Both the position numbers and the translations under genes were made by a program. Source: Parabacteroides goldsteinii DSM 19448 = WAL 12034 (GTDB lineage: Bacteria > Bacteroidota > Bacteroidia > Bacteroidales > Tannerellaceae). From it: a stretch of 64,000 nt of DNA. The notes under the pieces were generated by a model, which was not told the origin of the DNA, made no database searches, and worked only from the letters and a program-made list of their open reading frames with translations. The DNA lies in the NCBI RefSeq assembly GCF_000969835.1, contig NZ_KQ033913.1, forward strand, positions 1,033,011-1,097,010. The letters are read 5' to 3'. This document shows, one piece after another, positions 16,017-24,389 of this stretch; the first letter of the stretch is position 1, and every line of letters starts with the position of its first letter.

Positions 16017-16076
16017 GTTAGCCAACGCAGTTACGACTGCTTGCTTGTGGGCTTGCAGGCAGGACGCAAGTTAGGC
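16017..16076. repeat. attC-like imperfect hairpin downstream of the YdeI-like gene
   Basis: A 60-bp imperfect palindrome. Its right end GTTAGGC fits the integron R' core (GTTRRRY) and its left end has TTAGCCAACG, one base off RYYYAAC. Inside, CTGCTTGC and GCAGGCAG form a central stem around a 10-base loop. It lies about 20 bp after the stop of the YdeI-like gene, where attC sites sit in cassettes. No integrase is present in the window. Confidence 0.35.
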
Positions 16077-16095
16077 ATCGGTATTTTATGAGAGA

Positions 16096-16674
16096 TTAAT
16101 AGTATTTTCCGATTCCCCCAAATCCAGTTATAATTTTATTCTCTTTCGTTTTATTGATAAAGTTGTTTAGTCGTTTTTCAAATTCTTCAGGCCGTTTCCT
16201 GGCTGCTTCAATGTATGCAATTCGGATACGTTTATATGGGTCGGAGAAGTGTTGATAGTTTTTCCATGTTGTTTTATCTGCTTTCAATCTGTCAATTATA
16301 TCATCTGGAAAAATAAAAGGGTCAGACAAAATAGTTCGTATTTTATCCTCAAATTTAGGGTGTATCATTTTATTTTCTAATAACCATTTAAGTCTTTCTT
16401 TGTTGGCTTGCGAGTATGTGCTTTTAGGGTTTCTTGGCGTGAAACGCTGAATTTTATGTTCTTTGTCAAGCGATTTTATTGTACTGTCAATCCATTCGAA
16501 ACAAAGGGCTTCTTCAACGGCATCATTGTATATAATGCTTTTTTTACCTGATGATTTCTGAGGAAAGACAAACCAAATTTCATCTTTGATTTCAAAATTG
16601 TCTGTCAGCCACTTTCTCCAATCTTCCCGATTTTCAAAGTACTTTATTTTATTCTCTGTTGCCATAATGGTCAT
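16096..16674 (-). CDS. YdeI/OmdA-like protein
   Basis: A 192-residue protein. It begins with the typical WRKWLTDNFEIKDEIWFVFP strand pattern, followed by YNDAVEEALCFEWIDSTIKS and the RFTPRNPKSTYSQANKERLK motif of YdeI/YdhG (DUF1905-related) proteins. It ends ENKIITGFGGIGKYY. Members have been linked to bacteriocin or oxidative-stress tolerance, but the biochemical role is unclear. Its ATG overlaps the stop of the preceding gene (ATGA at 16671-16674), so the two are translated together. Confidence 0.8.
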   Translation of the reverse strand: MTIMATENKIKYFENREDWRKWLTDNFEIKDEIWFVFPQKSSGKKSIIYNDAVEEALCFEWIDSTIKSLDKEHKIQRFTPRNPKSTYSQANKERLKWLLENKMIHPKFEDKIRTILSDPFIFPDDIIDRLKADKTTWKNYQHFSDPYKRIRIAYIEAARKRPEEFEKRLNNFINKTKENKIITGFGGIGKYY

Positions 16675-17069
16675 CTTTTGGTAAACTCAATCGGTTCGAT
16701 GTCATAATTTAGGGTTTTGATGTCGCAGTCTTTGTAATCTATCCCGTAACGCATCCTGATTTCAGCAAAATGCGGGCAGATATACGAAGGCATAGTCGGG
16801 TCGACAGAACACCAACCGGCTCCTTCTATGTAGCATTCGGGCCAGGGATTGATAGTTGTGAGTGATATTTCGTAATTATCTCCGTTTTTCGAAATTTGTG
16901 TAATCCGCTGGGGATAACAGTCTATTGCTTTAATATCGGACTTCTTCACTGTAAAGGTGAAATTGACGGTATCCTGATTAGCCAGGCGGAAGTATTTGGA
17001 ATATGATTGTGCAAAAACTGACTGTGCAATAAACATACACATACTCAGCATAAATAGGTCTTTACTCAT
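16671..17069 (-). CDS. Secreted hypothetical protein
   Basis: A 132-residue protein with a cleavable signal peptide (MSKDLFMLSMCMFIAQSVFA, cut after AQS). The mature part has several Cys residues (DCYPQR, PECYIEGAGWCSVDP, YICPHF, KDCDIK), suggesting disulfides in the periplasm. No family is recognised. It is coupled to the YdeI-like gene by a 4-bp overlap. Upstream is the long perfect inverted repeat at 17160-17225. Confidence 0.6.
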   Translation of the reverse strand: MSKDLFMLSMCMFIAQSVFAQSYSKYFRLANQDTVNFTFTVKKSDIKAIDCYPQRITQISKNGDNYEISLTTINPWPECYIEGAGWCSVDPTMPSYICPHFAEIRMRYGIDYKDCDIKTLNYDIEPIEFTKR

Positions 17070-17159
17070 GACGTTTCGTTTTATGATTTACAAACGATGA
17101 CAAAGTTAGTAAATATTTAGATGTTATGATGATTATGGGGAATAAACCTTTGGATGGGG

Positions 17160-17225
17160 AAATTTTCAGGTAGACTTGAAAAAAGTATCTTTTTTGAGAA
17201 GATTATCAAGTCTACCTGAAAATTT
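17160..17225. repeat. Perfect 20-bp inverted repeat with inner hairpin
   Basis: Arms 17160-17179 (AAATTTTCAGGTAGACTTGA) and 17206-17225 (its exact complement) flank a 26-base spacer. The spacer contains a second small palindrome (AAAAAAG TAT CTTTTTT). It lies between the stop of the thioredoxin-like gene and the next minus-strand start, so it could act as terminator; a small mobile or regulatory repeat is also possible. Confidence 0.8.
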
Positions 17226-17264
17226 TTGTTTGTAGAGTAAGTGAAAACTGAAGTGAAAAACAAA

Positions 17265-17753
17265 TTACTTTTTCAGTAAAATTGATTCTATCTTTTCCTT
17301 TAACTGATCTTTAGGCATTGCTCCCTGAAGCATTTGGGGCTTTCCTTCCATAGGGATGTATAGAAGGGCCGGTATTCCCTGAATGCCGAATGCCTGGGCC
17401 AACTCTGTTTCTTTATCTACATCGACTTTGTAAATGTTGATCTGTCCGGCATATTCTTTGGCTAGCTGTTCCAGTGAAGGAGCGATCATCTTACAGGGAC
17501 CGCACCAGTCGGCATAGAAGTCGATGATGGCAGGTTTATTGCCCAGATATTTCCATTCATTCGGACTGGCTTCGTAATTATATACTTTCTTCAGAAAGTC
17601 AGCCTTATTGAGGTGTACAGGAGCTGCTGTCTCTTTTCCTGTAGTTTCGGTGTCGCTTGCTGCTTCGTTGTTTTTAGCCTGTCCTTTGCATGAGGCCAGC
17701 GTCATAAAACCGACCATTAAAGCCAGCAATGTAAAGAATTTTCTACTTTTCAT
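17265..17753 (-). CDS. Thioredoxin-fold lipoprotein
   Basis: About 162 residues from MKSRKFF. The signal peptide ends in the lipobox TLASC, so the protein is anchored in the envelope. After an acidic/Thr-rich linker the thioredoxin domain has AIIDFYADWCGPCKMIAPSL with the WCGPC redox centre, then the cis-Pro motif GIQGIPALL. It probably keeps periplasmic thiols reduced or passes electrons to substrates. It follows the DoxD/DoxA gene by 25 bp in the same direction, suggesting a joint role in sulfur or redox chemistry. Confidence 0.88.
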   Translation of the reverse strand: MKSRKFFTLLALMVGFMTLASCKGQAKNNEAASDTETTGKETAAPVHLNKADFLKKVYNYEASPNEWKYLGNKPAIIDFYADWCGPCKMIAPSLEQLAKEYAGQINIYKVDVDKETELAQAFGIQGIPALLYIPMEGKPQMLQGAMPKDQLKEKIESILLKK

Positions 17754-17778
17754 TAGATACATTTTTTGATATTGATAA

Positions 17779-18813
17779 TTAATATGTCAGGTCCTGTTTC
17801 CAGGCGATACCACTTATATCTGTTAATATAAGTTCGTAATTTCCTTTTGGCAAATCAGCCAGTGCTTTATCCTTTAACGTTAGCTCTGCTTTACTACCTA
17901 ATGGTATGACAAGGCTATGTTTACCTGGAACAACTTTTGCCACATAATTGTTTTTGATGTCTTTTGCCGGAAATTCGGATAATTCTTCTCCGTTCCTGTT
18001 AAGAATAATATTTCCGTTGGTATCTTTTAGAGTGATACCGATCAGAAAAGATCCATATACATCGGCACCTTCCACACGGTAAACGGTGAATGAAAGTTTA
18101 TCCTGATCCAGACCGGCTGCTGATATCTCGATTTTCGGTTTGACAGATTTATTATGTAATTTTCCCCATACTCCGTTATGAAATACCTGATTAGTCAGGA
18201 GTGTCAGGAATAATATGGCCGTAGCACCTGTGATCGACATTTTTCCTAATACATTATGGCTGACAGGCAGTGGACCGGAGGTCAGCCATCGTGTCCATCC
18301 ATATTCGTTAAACTGCGGTATCCTGGAAATAAGCTTATTATCGAGTGAAAACTTTCCTCCACCTGACAGGAAGATCGTGAAACCGGCGGCGATGCCCAGA
18401 ACGCCTATTTGCCATTCATCCAAACAGGTTGTTCCCAGCCAACCTGAACCTAATAATATTCCGGTAGCAAGGCTTAACACTCCGATACTCATCAATCGGG
18501 TAAAGAAGCCGAGTATGAAAAGCAATCCGACAATTCCTTCAATGATTGTAAATATAACCATCGACCACCAGAGCTGTTCCGGATTGGATACGAGATATTC
18601 GATGAGAGGCTTTATACCGAATGAGTTGGGGAGAAAATGATTGAATTTTTCTCCAATGTAACCGGCTGTGTCGGGAATCAATTTATTTTCCAGTATCAAC
18701 CTTCGCCAGAAAGCGGAAAAATAAGTCCAGCCAACAACCAGGCGCAGTGCAAATGTAAACATTCCGAATAAAGAATATGATTGCTGCATATTCTGTTTTT
18801 CTTCTATTTCCAT
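17779..18813 (-). CDS. DoxD/DoxA-type membrane protein (TQO family)
   Basis: A 344-residue protein. The first 180 residues have four hydrophobic segments with FALRLVVGWTYFSAFWRR and IEGIVGLLFILGFFTRL, matching the DoxD (TQO small subunit, DoxX superfamily) domain. The C-terminal part after one more TM (about 200-215) is an extracytoplasmic beta-rich region like DoxA. In Acidianus, DoxD and DoxA form thiosulfate:quinone oxidoreductase; fused forms in Bacteroidetes are common and their substrate is unproven. It is in an operon with a DUF6132 protein upstream and a thioredoxin lipoprotein downstream. Confidence 0.8.
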   Translation of the reverse strand: MEIEEKQNMQQSYSLFGMFTFALRLVVGWTYFSAFWRRLILENKLIPDTAGYIGEKFNHFLPNSFGIKPLIEYLVSNPEQLWWSMVIFTIIEGIVGLLFILGFFTRLMSIGVLSLATGILLGSGWLGTTCLDEWQIGVLGIAAGFTIFLSGGGKFSLDNKLISRIPQFNEYGWTRWLTSGPLPVSHNVLGKMSITGATAILFLTLLTNQVFHNGVWGKLHNKSVKPKIEISAAGLDQDKLSFTVYRVEGADVYGSFLIGITLKDTNGNIILNRNGEELSEFPAKDIKNNYVAKVVPGKHSLVIPLGSKAELTLKDKALADLPKGNYELILTDISGIAWKQDLTY

Positions 18814-18822
18814 ATCTATAAG

Positions 18823-19044
18823 TTATTTATCTTTATTTGTTGAAACTTTATTTTCTTTTTGGAAAGAGCTGAAAAGTAATCCCCCGATGATGCTTCCCCA
18901 AATCGAACTGTTGATTGGTGAAGAAGTTATAGGGCATGTCCCTGTTGTACAACCGATAAATTTCCAATAAAGAAATCCTCCAAGTGCGCCTATTGCTATC
19001 CCCAGTAATGTGAGCCAGTGTCTTTTGATGTATTTTCTTGTCAT
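18823..19044 (-). CDS. DUF6132-type small membrane protein
   Basis: A 73-residue protein from the ATG at 19044, which has a good ribosome site (TAGGAGATTTTACA); the longer frame to 19203 lacks one. Two TM segments (about 10-27 and 47-62) flank FIGCTTGTCPITSSPINS. The GCxxGTCPITS motif with two Cys is characteristic of this Bacteroidetes family and may bind or relay thiols. It is 9 bp before the DoxD/DoxA gene, the first gene of the operon. The family name is given from memory. Confidence 0.65.
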   Translation of the reverse strand: MTRKYIKRHWLTLLGIAIGALGGFLYWKFIGCTTGTCPITSSPINSSIWGSIIGGLLFSSFQKENKVSTNKDK

Positions 19045-19104
19045 TGTAAAATCTCCTAGTGTTGTTGAGTTATTAATATTTTTTCCCTTGCAAGGATTAT
19101 AATA

Positions 19105-19135
19105 CAAACGTAGATTGTATTTTCTAATAAAACAA
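19105..19135 (-). promoter_or_regulatory. Promoter of the DUF6132-DoxD-thioredoxin operon
   Basis: On the minus strand TACGTTTG (19105-19112) fits the -7 element TAnnTTTG, with TTG (19133-19135) 20 bases upstream. It lies about 60 bp before the ATG at 19044. Confidence 0.5.
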
Positions 19136-19381
19136 GTTTCTACTGGAAAATATATATAGGCGTAACAAACTTTCACGAAAAAGTCTATCAACAGCAGTTT
19201 CAAAACCGATTTATTGTGAAGTTTTTTTTCTCCTTCGCATTTTTATACAAAATCGTATAGTGGACTTTATTCCCTGTTTGTCTACTTTATAAACATTATA
19301 AGATAGAATGGATCTTTACTATCCGGGAAGTCGATTTTCAGTAAAAAACGGCCGATCGGATTTGATATGATTGAAATTATC

Positions 19382-19389
19382 TATCTTTG
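19382..19389 (+). promoter_or_regulatory. -7 promoter element of recR
   Basis: TATCTTTG fits TAnnTTTG exactly and lies 20 bp before the recR ATG. The stretch 19045-19409 contains no gene, only the two divergent promoters. Confidence 0.5.
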
Positions 19390-19409
19390 TGGTCAAAGAA
19401 AGGTAATCA

Positions 19410-20033
19410 ATGACTCAAAAATATCCATCCGCTTTATTGGAAAATGCAGTAAATGAGTTGGCTTCGCTTCCCGGAGTGGGGAGGAAGACGGCTTTGCGAC
19501 TGGCTTTATATATGTTACGCCGGGATGAAGGTTATACGGAAAATTTTGCATCCGCTTTGCTGGCCTTGCGGAAAGAAGTGAAGTATTGCAAAGTTTGTCA
19601 TAATATCTGTGACGATGAGATGTGTTCTATCTGTGCTGATCCTAAACGGGATCAGTCGACCGTTTGTGTGGTTGAAAATATCAAGGAAGTAATGGCGATC
19701 GAAAATACCGGGCAGTTTCGTGGTGTTTATCATGTTCTTGGAGGGATTATTTCGCCGATAGACGGTATTGGACCGGGCGATTTGCAGATAGACAGTCTGG
19801 TGCAACGGGTCGCTAACGAAGAAGTAAAGGAAATTGTCCTTGCACTTAGTACTACGATGGAAGGGGACACGACCAATTTCTTTATCTATCGCAAGCTATC
19901 CCCTTATAATGTGAAGATAACCGTCATTGCCCGTGGTGTTTCTATTGGTGATGAGATTGAGTATGCGGACGAAATAACATTGGGACGTTCTATTGTGAAC
20001 CGTACCAGTTTTAATGACTCAATAAAAATATAA
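19410..20033 (+). CDS. recR: Recombination mediator RecR
   Basis: A 207-residue protein of normal RecR length. It shows the N-terminal helix-hairpin-helix ([19 protein letters not shown]), the four-Cys zinc finger ([20 protein letters not shown], Cys about 59-76), the Toprim domain ([15 protein letters not shown], later [19 protein letters not shown]), and the C-terminal [18 protein letters not shown]. RecR with RecO loads RecA on SSB-coated gaps in DNA repair. It is followed 10 bp later by a glycosyltransferase and an acetyltransferase, likely one transcript. Confidence 0.97.
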   Translation: MTQKYPSALLENAVNELASLPGVGRKTALRLALYMLRRDEGYTENFASALLALRKEVKYCKVCHNICDDEMCSICADPKRDQSTVCVVENIKEVMAIENTGQFRGVYHVLGGIISPIDGIGPGDLQIDSLVQRVANEEVKEIVLALSTTMEGDTTNFFIYRKLSPYNVKITVIARGVSIGDEIEYADEITLGRSIVNRTSFNDSIKI

Positions 20034-20043
20034 TCTGATTCTT

Positions 20044-21219
20044 ATGTACGAAACCAAGATTTCCGTTATTATCGTAAACTATAATGTAAAGTATTTCCTG
20101 GAACAATGTCTTTATTCGGTTCAGGCTGCTGTTGCCGGACTCGATGCTGAGGTTTTTGTTGTGGACAATAATTCGACGGATGGTTCTGTCGATTATCTCC
20201 GTCCCCGGTTTCCGGAAGTGACGTTTATAGAGAATAAGGATAATCCGGGATTTGCTAAGGCCAATAATCAGGCGATCCGTCCATGCAACGGAGAGTATGT
20301 TTTGTTGCTTAATCCGGATACAGTGATAGGTGAGGAGAGTCTTCGAACCCTGTGTTTCTTCATGGATGAACATCCGAATGCAGGTGGGATAGGTGTAAAG
20401 ATGCTGGATGGGCATGGGGTATTCCTGCCTGAAAGTAAACGGAGTTTTCCTTCTCCCTGGGTTTCGTTCTGTAAGATCTTCGGTTTGTCGAAGTTGTTTC
20501 CGAAATCCCGTGTTTTTTCAAGATATAGCCTGGCGTATCTGGATAAGGAGAAACAACATAAAGTGGATGTGCTGGCCGGTGCATTTATGTTGCTGCGCCA
20601 TGAAGCGCTGGATAAGACCGGACTCCTGGATGAAGATTTCTTTATGTATGGCGAGGACATCGACCTGTCGTACCGGATGGTGTTGGGGGGCTATAAAAAC
20701 TATTATATCCCCGAGCGTATTCTCCATTATAAAGGAGAAAGTACCAAGCATGGCGATATGAAATATGTAAAGGCATTCTACGGTGCCATGTTGATCTTTT
20801 TCAATAAATATTATCCTCATTCCGGCTGGCTGATGGGATTTTTTATCCGGCTGGCTATCGGGTTGCGTGCTTCATTGGCTGCTTTATCGCGTTTGTTGGG
20901 AGTAAAGCCAAAGTCGAAAAGCAAGCATAAGCGCTTACTGGTTCTTTGCCGTGAGGACAATTTTGAAGCGATTAAGGCTGCCTGTGTAAAACAGATGCCG
21001 GAACTGGAACATGTAAATCTTTGGGATCTGGATGAGGAACGTGTAATGGATGCTATCTGCCGCCGTAATCAGATGAAGGAGTTTACGGATTATGCTTTTT
21101 GTTATCCGGATGCCCGTTTTGAACAGATGCTTCTGTTTATGGATACGCTGGTCGACAAGAAAGTTACTTATCATATTTATTGTAAAAAAAGTGGACAACT
21201 AATATCACCGGGAAAATAA
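20044..21219 (+). CDS. Glycosyltransferase family 2 protein
   Basis: A 391-residue protein. The GT2 domain fills residues 1-260: SVIIVNYNVKYFLEQCL at the start, VFVVDNNSTDGSVDYL, LLNPDTVIG (the DxD-like position), and FMYGEDIDLSYRM (acceptor-site ED). An amphipathic helix (about 255-275) could attach it to the membrane. The last 120 residues are a separate small domain (LLVLCREDNFEAIKAACVKQ) of unknown role. It probably adds a sugar to a lipid-linked glycan. It is not near a polysaccharide locus. Confidence 0.88.
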   Translation: MYETKISVIIVNYNVKYFLEQCLYSVQAAVAGLDAEVFVVDNNSTDGSVDYLRPRFPEVTFIENKDNPGFAKANNQAIRPCNGEYVLLLNPDTVIGEESLRTLCFFMDEHPNAGGIGVKMLDGHGVFLPESKRSFPSPWVSFCKIFGLSKLFPKSRVFSRYSLAYLDKEKQHKVDVLAGAFMLLRHEALDKTGLLDEDFFMYGEDIDLSYRMVLGGYKNYYIPERILHYKGESTKHGDMKYVKAFYGAMLIFFNKYYPHSGWLMGFFIRLAIGLRASLAALSRLLGVKPKSKSKHKRLLVLCREDNFEAIKAACVKQMPELEHVNLWDLDEERVMDAICRRNQMKEFTDYAFCYPDARFEQMLLFMDTLVDKKVTYHIYCKKSGQLISPGK

Positions 21220-21220
21220 T

Positions 21221-21754
21221 ATGGCACAACTGGAAAATGAAACGATCCGTCTCCGTGCCCTGGAGCCGGAAGATCTGGAACTTTTGTATCGCTGGGAGAA
21301 TAATCCGGAGCTTTGGAGTCTTGGAAATACAATGTCTCCCTATTCGCGTTATATACTGAAAGAGTATATTCGTGAGTCGCATCGTGATATCTTCGACCTG
21401 AAGCAGTTACGCCTGATGATCGAGCTCCGTTCAACGGGGGCGGCTGTCGGTACTGTCGACCTGTACGATTTCGAACCGCATCATCGGCGTGCCGGTATCG
21501 GTATTTTACTGGAACCTGTTTATCAAGGAAACGGGTTGGCTACCGAAGCAATGAATGTACTGGTGGATTATACGTTCTCTTTTCTGAAACTGCATCAGTT
21601 ATATGTGCATATACCCGTCGATAACGAGGCCAGCAAAGCTCTTTTTACCCGCTGCGGATTTACCGTTACAGGTATCATGACAGATTGGATCATCACAGAA
21701 AACGGATATTCTGATGTACTGATGATGCAAAAAGTAAATAAACAGATTGTGTGA
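21221..21754 (+). CDS. GNAT family N-acetyltransferase
   Basis: A 177-residue protein starting 2 bp after the glycosyltransferase. It has the RimJ/RimL-type pattern: IRLRALEPEDLELLYRWENN, VGTVDLYDFEPHHRRAGIGI, then the acetyl-CoA motif ILLEPVYQGNGLATEAMNVL and LYVHIPVDNEASKALFTRCG. The substrate is unknown; relatives modify ribosomal proteins or small amines. It ends 4 bp before the convergent YqgE gene. Confidence 0.88.
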   Translation: MAQLENETIRLRALEPEDLELLYRWENNPELWSLGNTMSPYSRYILKEYIRESHRDIFDLKQLRLMIELRSTGAAVGTVDLYDFEPHHRRAGIGILLEPVYQGNGLATEAMNVLVDYTFSFLKLHQLYVHIPVDNEASKALFTRCGFTVTGIMTDWIITENGYSDVLMMQKVNKQIV

Positions 21755-21758
21755 AAAT

Positions 21759-22355
21759 TTAATTCAGATAAGGATCTTTCGGATATTTAGTCCATGCCTC
21801 GTAGTTACTGCCTAACTGTTCAAGTGAGTTCTTCCAAAAACTTTCTCCATCGGCAAGTAATACATTTTCTTTAGCTGCGTGACTGACTACCCACGAGTTT
21901 TTATTGATCTCGTTTCCCAGCTGTCCTTCCGTCCATCCCGAATAACCAAGGAAAAACTTTACTTTTCCTTCAATCGAATGGCCATTCTGCATATAACGCT
22001 TCAATGCTTCGAAATCACCGTCGAAATACAGGCGGTCTTTGATCTTTACAGAGTCGGGTACGATCAGATCTCCCAATGAATGGATAAAGAACAACCGGTT
22101 GGCACTTACCGGGCCACCCAGATAGATTGGTATTTCCGGATACTCTTCCAGTTCCGGGAAAAAAGTGTTTACAATCAGATCCGTTTTCTTATTTAATACA
22201 AACCCCATCGATCCTTGCGTATTGTGTTCTACCAGTAGAACAACAGAACGCTGGAAATAAGCATCTTGCAGGAAAGGTTCTGATATGAGTATGCTTCCTT
22301 GTGCAGGAAGGAGATTATTATGCGTAATTTTGAATATGTTATTATATGTAGCCAT
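21759..22355 (-). CDS. YqgE/AlgH family protein
   Basis: A 198-residue protein. GSILISEPFLQDAYFQRSVV and VEHNTQGSMGFVLNKKT are the family's start motifs; IYLGGPVSANRLFFIHSL and FFLGYSGWTEGQLGNEI follow in order. The family is highly conserved and cytoplasmic; its molecular function is unsettled. The gene order with the downstream aminotransferase and tRNA-Asp is one I associate with Bacteroidales chromosomes. Confidence 0.92.
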   Translation of the reverse strand: MATYNNIFKITHNNLLPAQGSILISEPFLQDAYFQRSVVLLVEHNTQGSMGFVLNKKTDLIVNTFFPELEEYPEIPIYLGGPVSANRLFFIHSLGDLIVPDSVKIKDRLYFDGDFEALKRYMQNGHSIEGKVKFFLGYSGWTEGQLGNEINKNSWVVSHAAKENVLLADGESFWKNSLEQLGSNYEAWTKYPKDPYLN

Positions 22356-22422
22356 AGTGAAGATTGCTTACTGTTGTTAGACAGGGACAATATATGGCTT
22401 TTGATGTTAAGAAGCAAACGAA

Positions 22423-22467
22423 AAACCCGGCATTTGGGTTAATAAGTGTAAAATAAATGCCGGGTTT
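22423..22467 (-). terminator. Terminator of the aminotransferase gene
   Basis: A perfect 13-bp stem (22423-22435 with 22455-22467) around a 19-base loop, followed on the minus strand by TT and a T run. Confidence 0.8.
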
Positions 22468-22474
22468 GTGTTAA

Positions 22475-23788
22475 TTATAAGGTATGATTTTCTTTGAATA
22501 GCTTTAAACGCTCTTCAAGCAGATCATATTGATGCGGTTTGATAAACGAAGTGCAGGCGCGAAGTCCTTCCTGATTACTTCCTGTCGTGCTTAATGAGAT
22601 AGCACTTACGCCGTAATAGATCAGTTCTTCCATCAGCTGTCCGCCGGTCATTCCGGGATAGGCGATCGTGAAATAGAAACCGTCGGCAATAGGCTCGTCC
22701 AGGTCATGGTCGTAAACGATCGTAAAGCCATAGTCTGTAAAGATCTTCTTTAGCTTTTCAGCACGGCGTCCATATTCTTTCACTTCAGTGATAAAATCGA
22801 ACTGTCCGTCGGATGCCGCTTTGAACATGGCAGCCAATGCAATCTGTGCCGAGTGGCTGGTTCCTGATGACAGGGCGTATAAAACACGGTGAATATATAC
22901 TGTACCGAAAGTGCCACCGCCATAACGCTTGGTCAGTCCCGGATAGGCACGATGGTAAAGTTTATTGGAGATAGCCGTCACGCCGATACGCTGTCCGGCA
23001 TAGCTGAATGCTTTGGAACCGGATATCTGTAAGATGTAATTATCTGTGTAATGGGCAACGCTTGCCTGGTAAGGTGCTTCAAACGGTTTGCCAAGTTCTT
23101 TGCGGAAGTCCATTGCGAAATAGGCGAGGTCTTCGATCACGATCGTATCGTATTTGTTTGCCATTTCGCCGATGATCTTCAATTCGTCGTCTGTCAGGCA
23201 GAACCAGGCCGGGTTGTTGGGATTGGAGTAGATCATAGCTGCGATATTACCTTTGGAAAGATGTTCTTCCAGGATTGCGCGCAGTTTTTCTCCACGGTAT
23301 TCGTATACATCGAATGATTCGTATTTATAGCCCATCACAACGATTTGTTGTTTCTGGACAGGAAATCCCGGGTCGATGAACAGGATGGTGTCTTTTCCTT
23401 CCGTGCATTGTCCGCTGGTGAGGAAAGAGGCGAATGTTCCCTGCATGGAGCCGGTTACCGGAACACAACATTCCGGAGCAATATCTATATTAATGAATGC
23501 CTTGATGAATCTGGAGGCTTCTGCTTTTACTTCCGGCGTACCGTTGATGTTCGGGTAAATGGAAGCGATGCCGTTTTGTAATGCTTTTACTTCTGCGTCT
23601 ACGCCCACTTGTGCCGCTTTTAATCCGGGAACACCCATTTCCATGTGTATGAACTCGGTATTTGTTTCCTGTTCCAATTGTGTGGATATGGCAACAACTT
23701 CACGAATCGTTGCTTTCCCGAAATCCGGTAATCCGTAGCCATCTATTATTCGTCTGGCAGTCTGATAATCTACTGGAGTATTCTTCAT
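22475..23788 (-). CDS. PLP-dependent aminotransferase class I/II
   Basis: A 437-residue protein with the fold-type I layout. GSMQGTFASFLTSGQC is the substrate/cofactor loop, YSNPNNPAWFCLTDDEL the NPNNP aldimine motif, IVIEDLAYFAMD the Asp that contacts the pyridine nitrogen, and QISGSKAFSYAGQRIG the Lys Schiff-base site. The reaction would be transfer of an amino group from an amino acid to a 2-oxo acid; the exact substrate is not visible. It is a single gene with its own terminator. Confidence 0.9.
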   Translation of the reverse strand: MKNTPVDYQTARRIIDGYGLPDFGKATIREVVAISTQLEQETNTEFIHMEMGVPGLKAAQVGVDAEVKALQNGIASIYPNINGTPEVKAEASRFIKAFINIDIAPECCVPVTGSMQGTFASFLTSGQCTEGKDTILFIDPGFPVQKQQIVVMGYKYESFDVYEYRGEKLRAILEEHLSKGNIAAMIYSNPNNPAWFCLTDDELKIIGEMANKYDTIVIEDLAYFAMDFRKELGKPFEAPYQASVAHYTDNYILQISGSKAFSYAGQRIGVTAISNKLYHRAYPGLTKRYGGGTFGTVYIHRVLYALSSGTSHSAQIALAAMFKAASDGQFDFITEVKEYGRRAEKLKKIFTDYGFTIVYDHDLDEPIADGFYFTIAYPGMTGGQLMEELIYYGVSAISLSTTGSNQEGLRACTSFIKPHQYDLLEERLKLFKENHTL

Positions 23789-23882
23789 GTTTGTTATATT
23801 TATATAGAGGACAAAAGTAAAAAAATAATCAATCCAATGTGAAATATTTGTGTGAAACTGTTGTATAATTAAAAATATTATC

Positions 23883-23890
23883 TACCTTTG
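23883..23890 (+). promoter_or_regulatory. -7 promoter element of the tRNA-Asp genes
   Basis: TACCTTTG fits TAnnTTTG, 35 bp before the first tRNA. Confidence 0.5.
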
Positions 23891-23925
23891 CACCGCAATC
23901 GAGAGAGATGCAATACAAAAACATT

Positions 23926-23999
23926 GGTTCGGTAGTTCAGTTGGTTAGAATACATGCCTGTCACGCATGGGGTCGCGGGTTCGAGTCCCGTCCGGACCG
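23926..23999 (+). tRNA. tRNA-Asp (GTC)
   Basis: A 74-base cloverleaf. The acceptor GGTTCGG pairs with CCGGACC, the anticodon stem CATGC/GCATG encloses CTGTCAC with anticodon GTC, and the T loop is GGTTCGAGTCC. The discriminator base is G; CCA is not encoded. Confidence 0.97.
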
Positions 24000-24036
24000 C
24001 CTCTTTTGAATAATGTTTTGTCTTTTTATTTTATTT

Positions 24037-24110
24037 GGTTCGGTAGTTCAGTTGGTTAGAATACATGCCTGTCACGCATGGGGTCGCGGGTTCGAGTCCC
24101 GTCCGGACCG
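24037..24110 (+). tRNA. tRNA-Asp (GTC), second identical copy
   Basis: The 74 bases are identical to the first copy, 37 bp downstream, and the two are presumably co-transcribed. Its 3' end is the left edge of an AT-rich segment and may be an integration site. Confidence 0.97.
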
Positions 24111-24112
24111 CT

Positions 24113-24153
24113 TAAAATCCTGTTAGTCTATTGATTAACAGGATTTTATTTTT
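24113..24153 (+). terminator. Terminator after the tRNA-Asp pair
   Basis: AAAATCCTGTTA and its perfect complement TAACAGGATTTT form a 12-bp stem followed by ATTTTTTT. Confidence 0.85.
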
Positions 24154-24389
24154 TTACAGTGTTGCACTTGTATTGCAAATCCGCATTTGCCCCATTCCTT
24201 TCCCACCATTGTGAAATACAGAAAAATATCCCCAACCTGAAGAAATTTCACTAAATTTGCTCCCGAAGTTAATTTATACAGGTACTTTATCGGGGGCTTA
24301 CCCTTAGTGGGTGATGTGATTAATTTTCTTGCCATTTCATTTATATCGTTCCTAATATTTTATGCTCTGATAATCAGTGGCTAAGCATA

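Noticed and set aside
24135..24335. 66-residue minus-strand frame after the tRNA-Asp terminator
   Set aside because: Its first part overlaps the terminator sequence, composition is ordinary for random AT-rich DNA, and no motif of an integrase or other family is seen.
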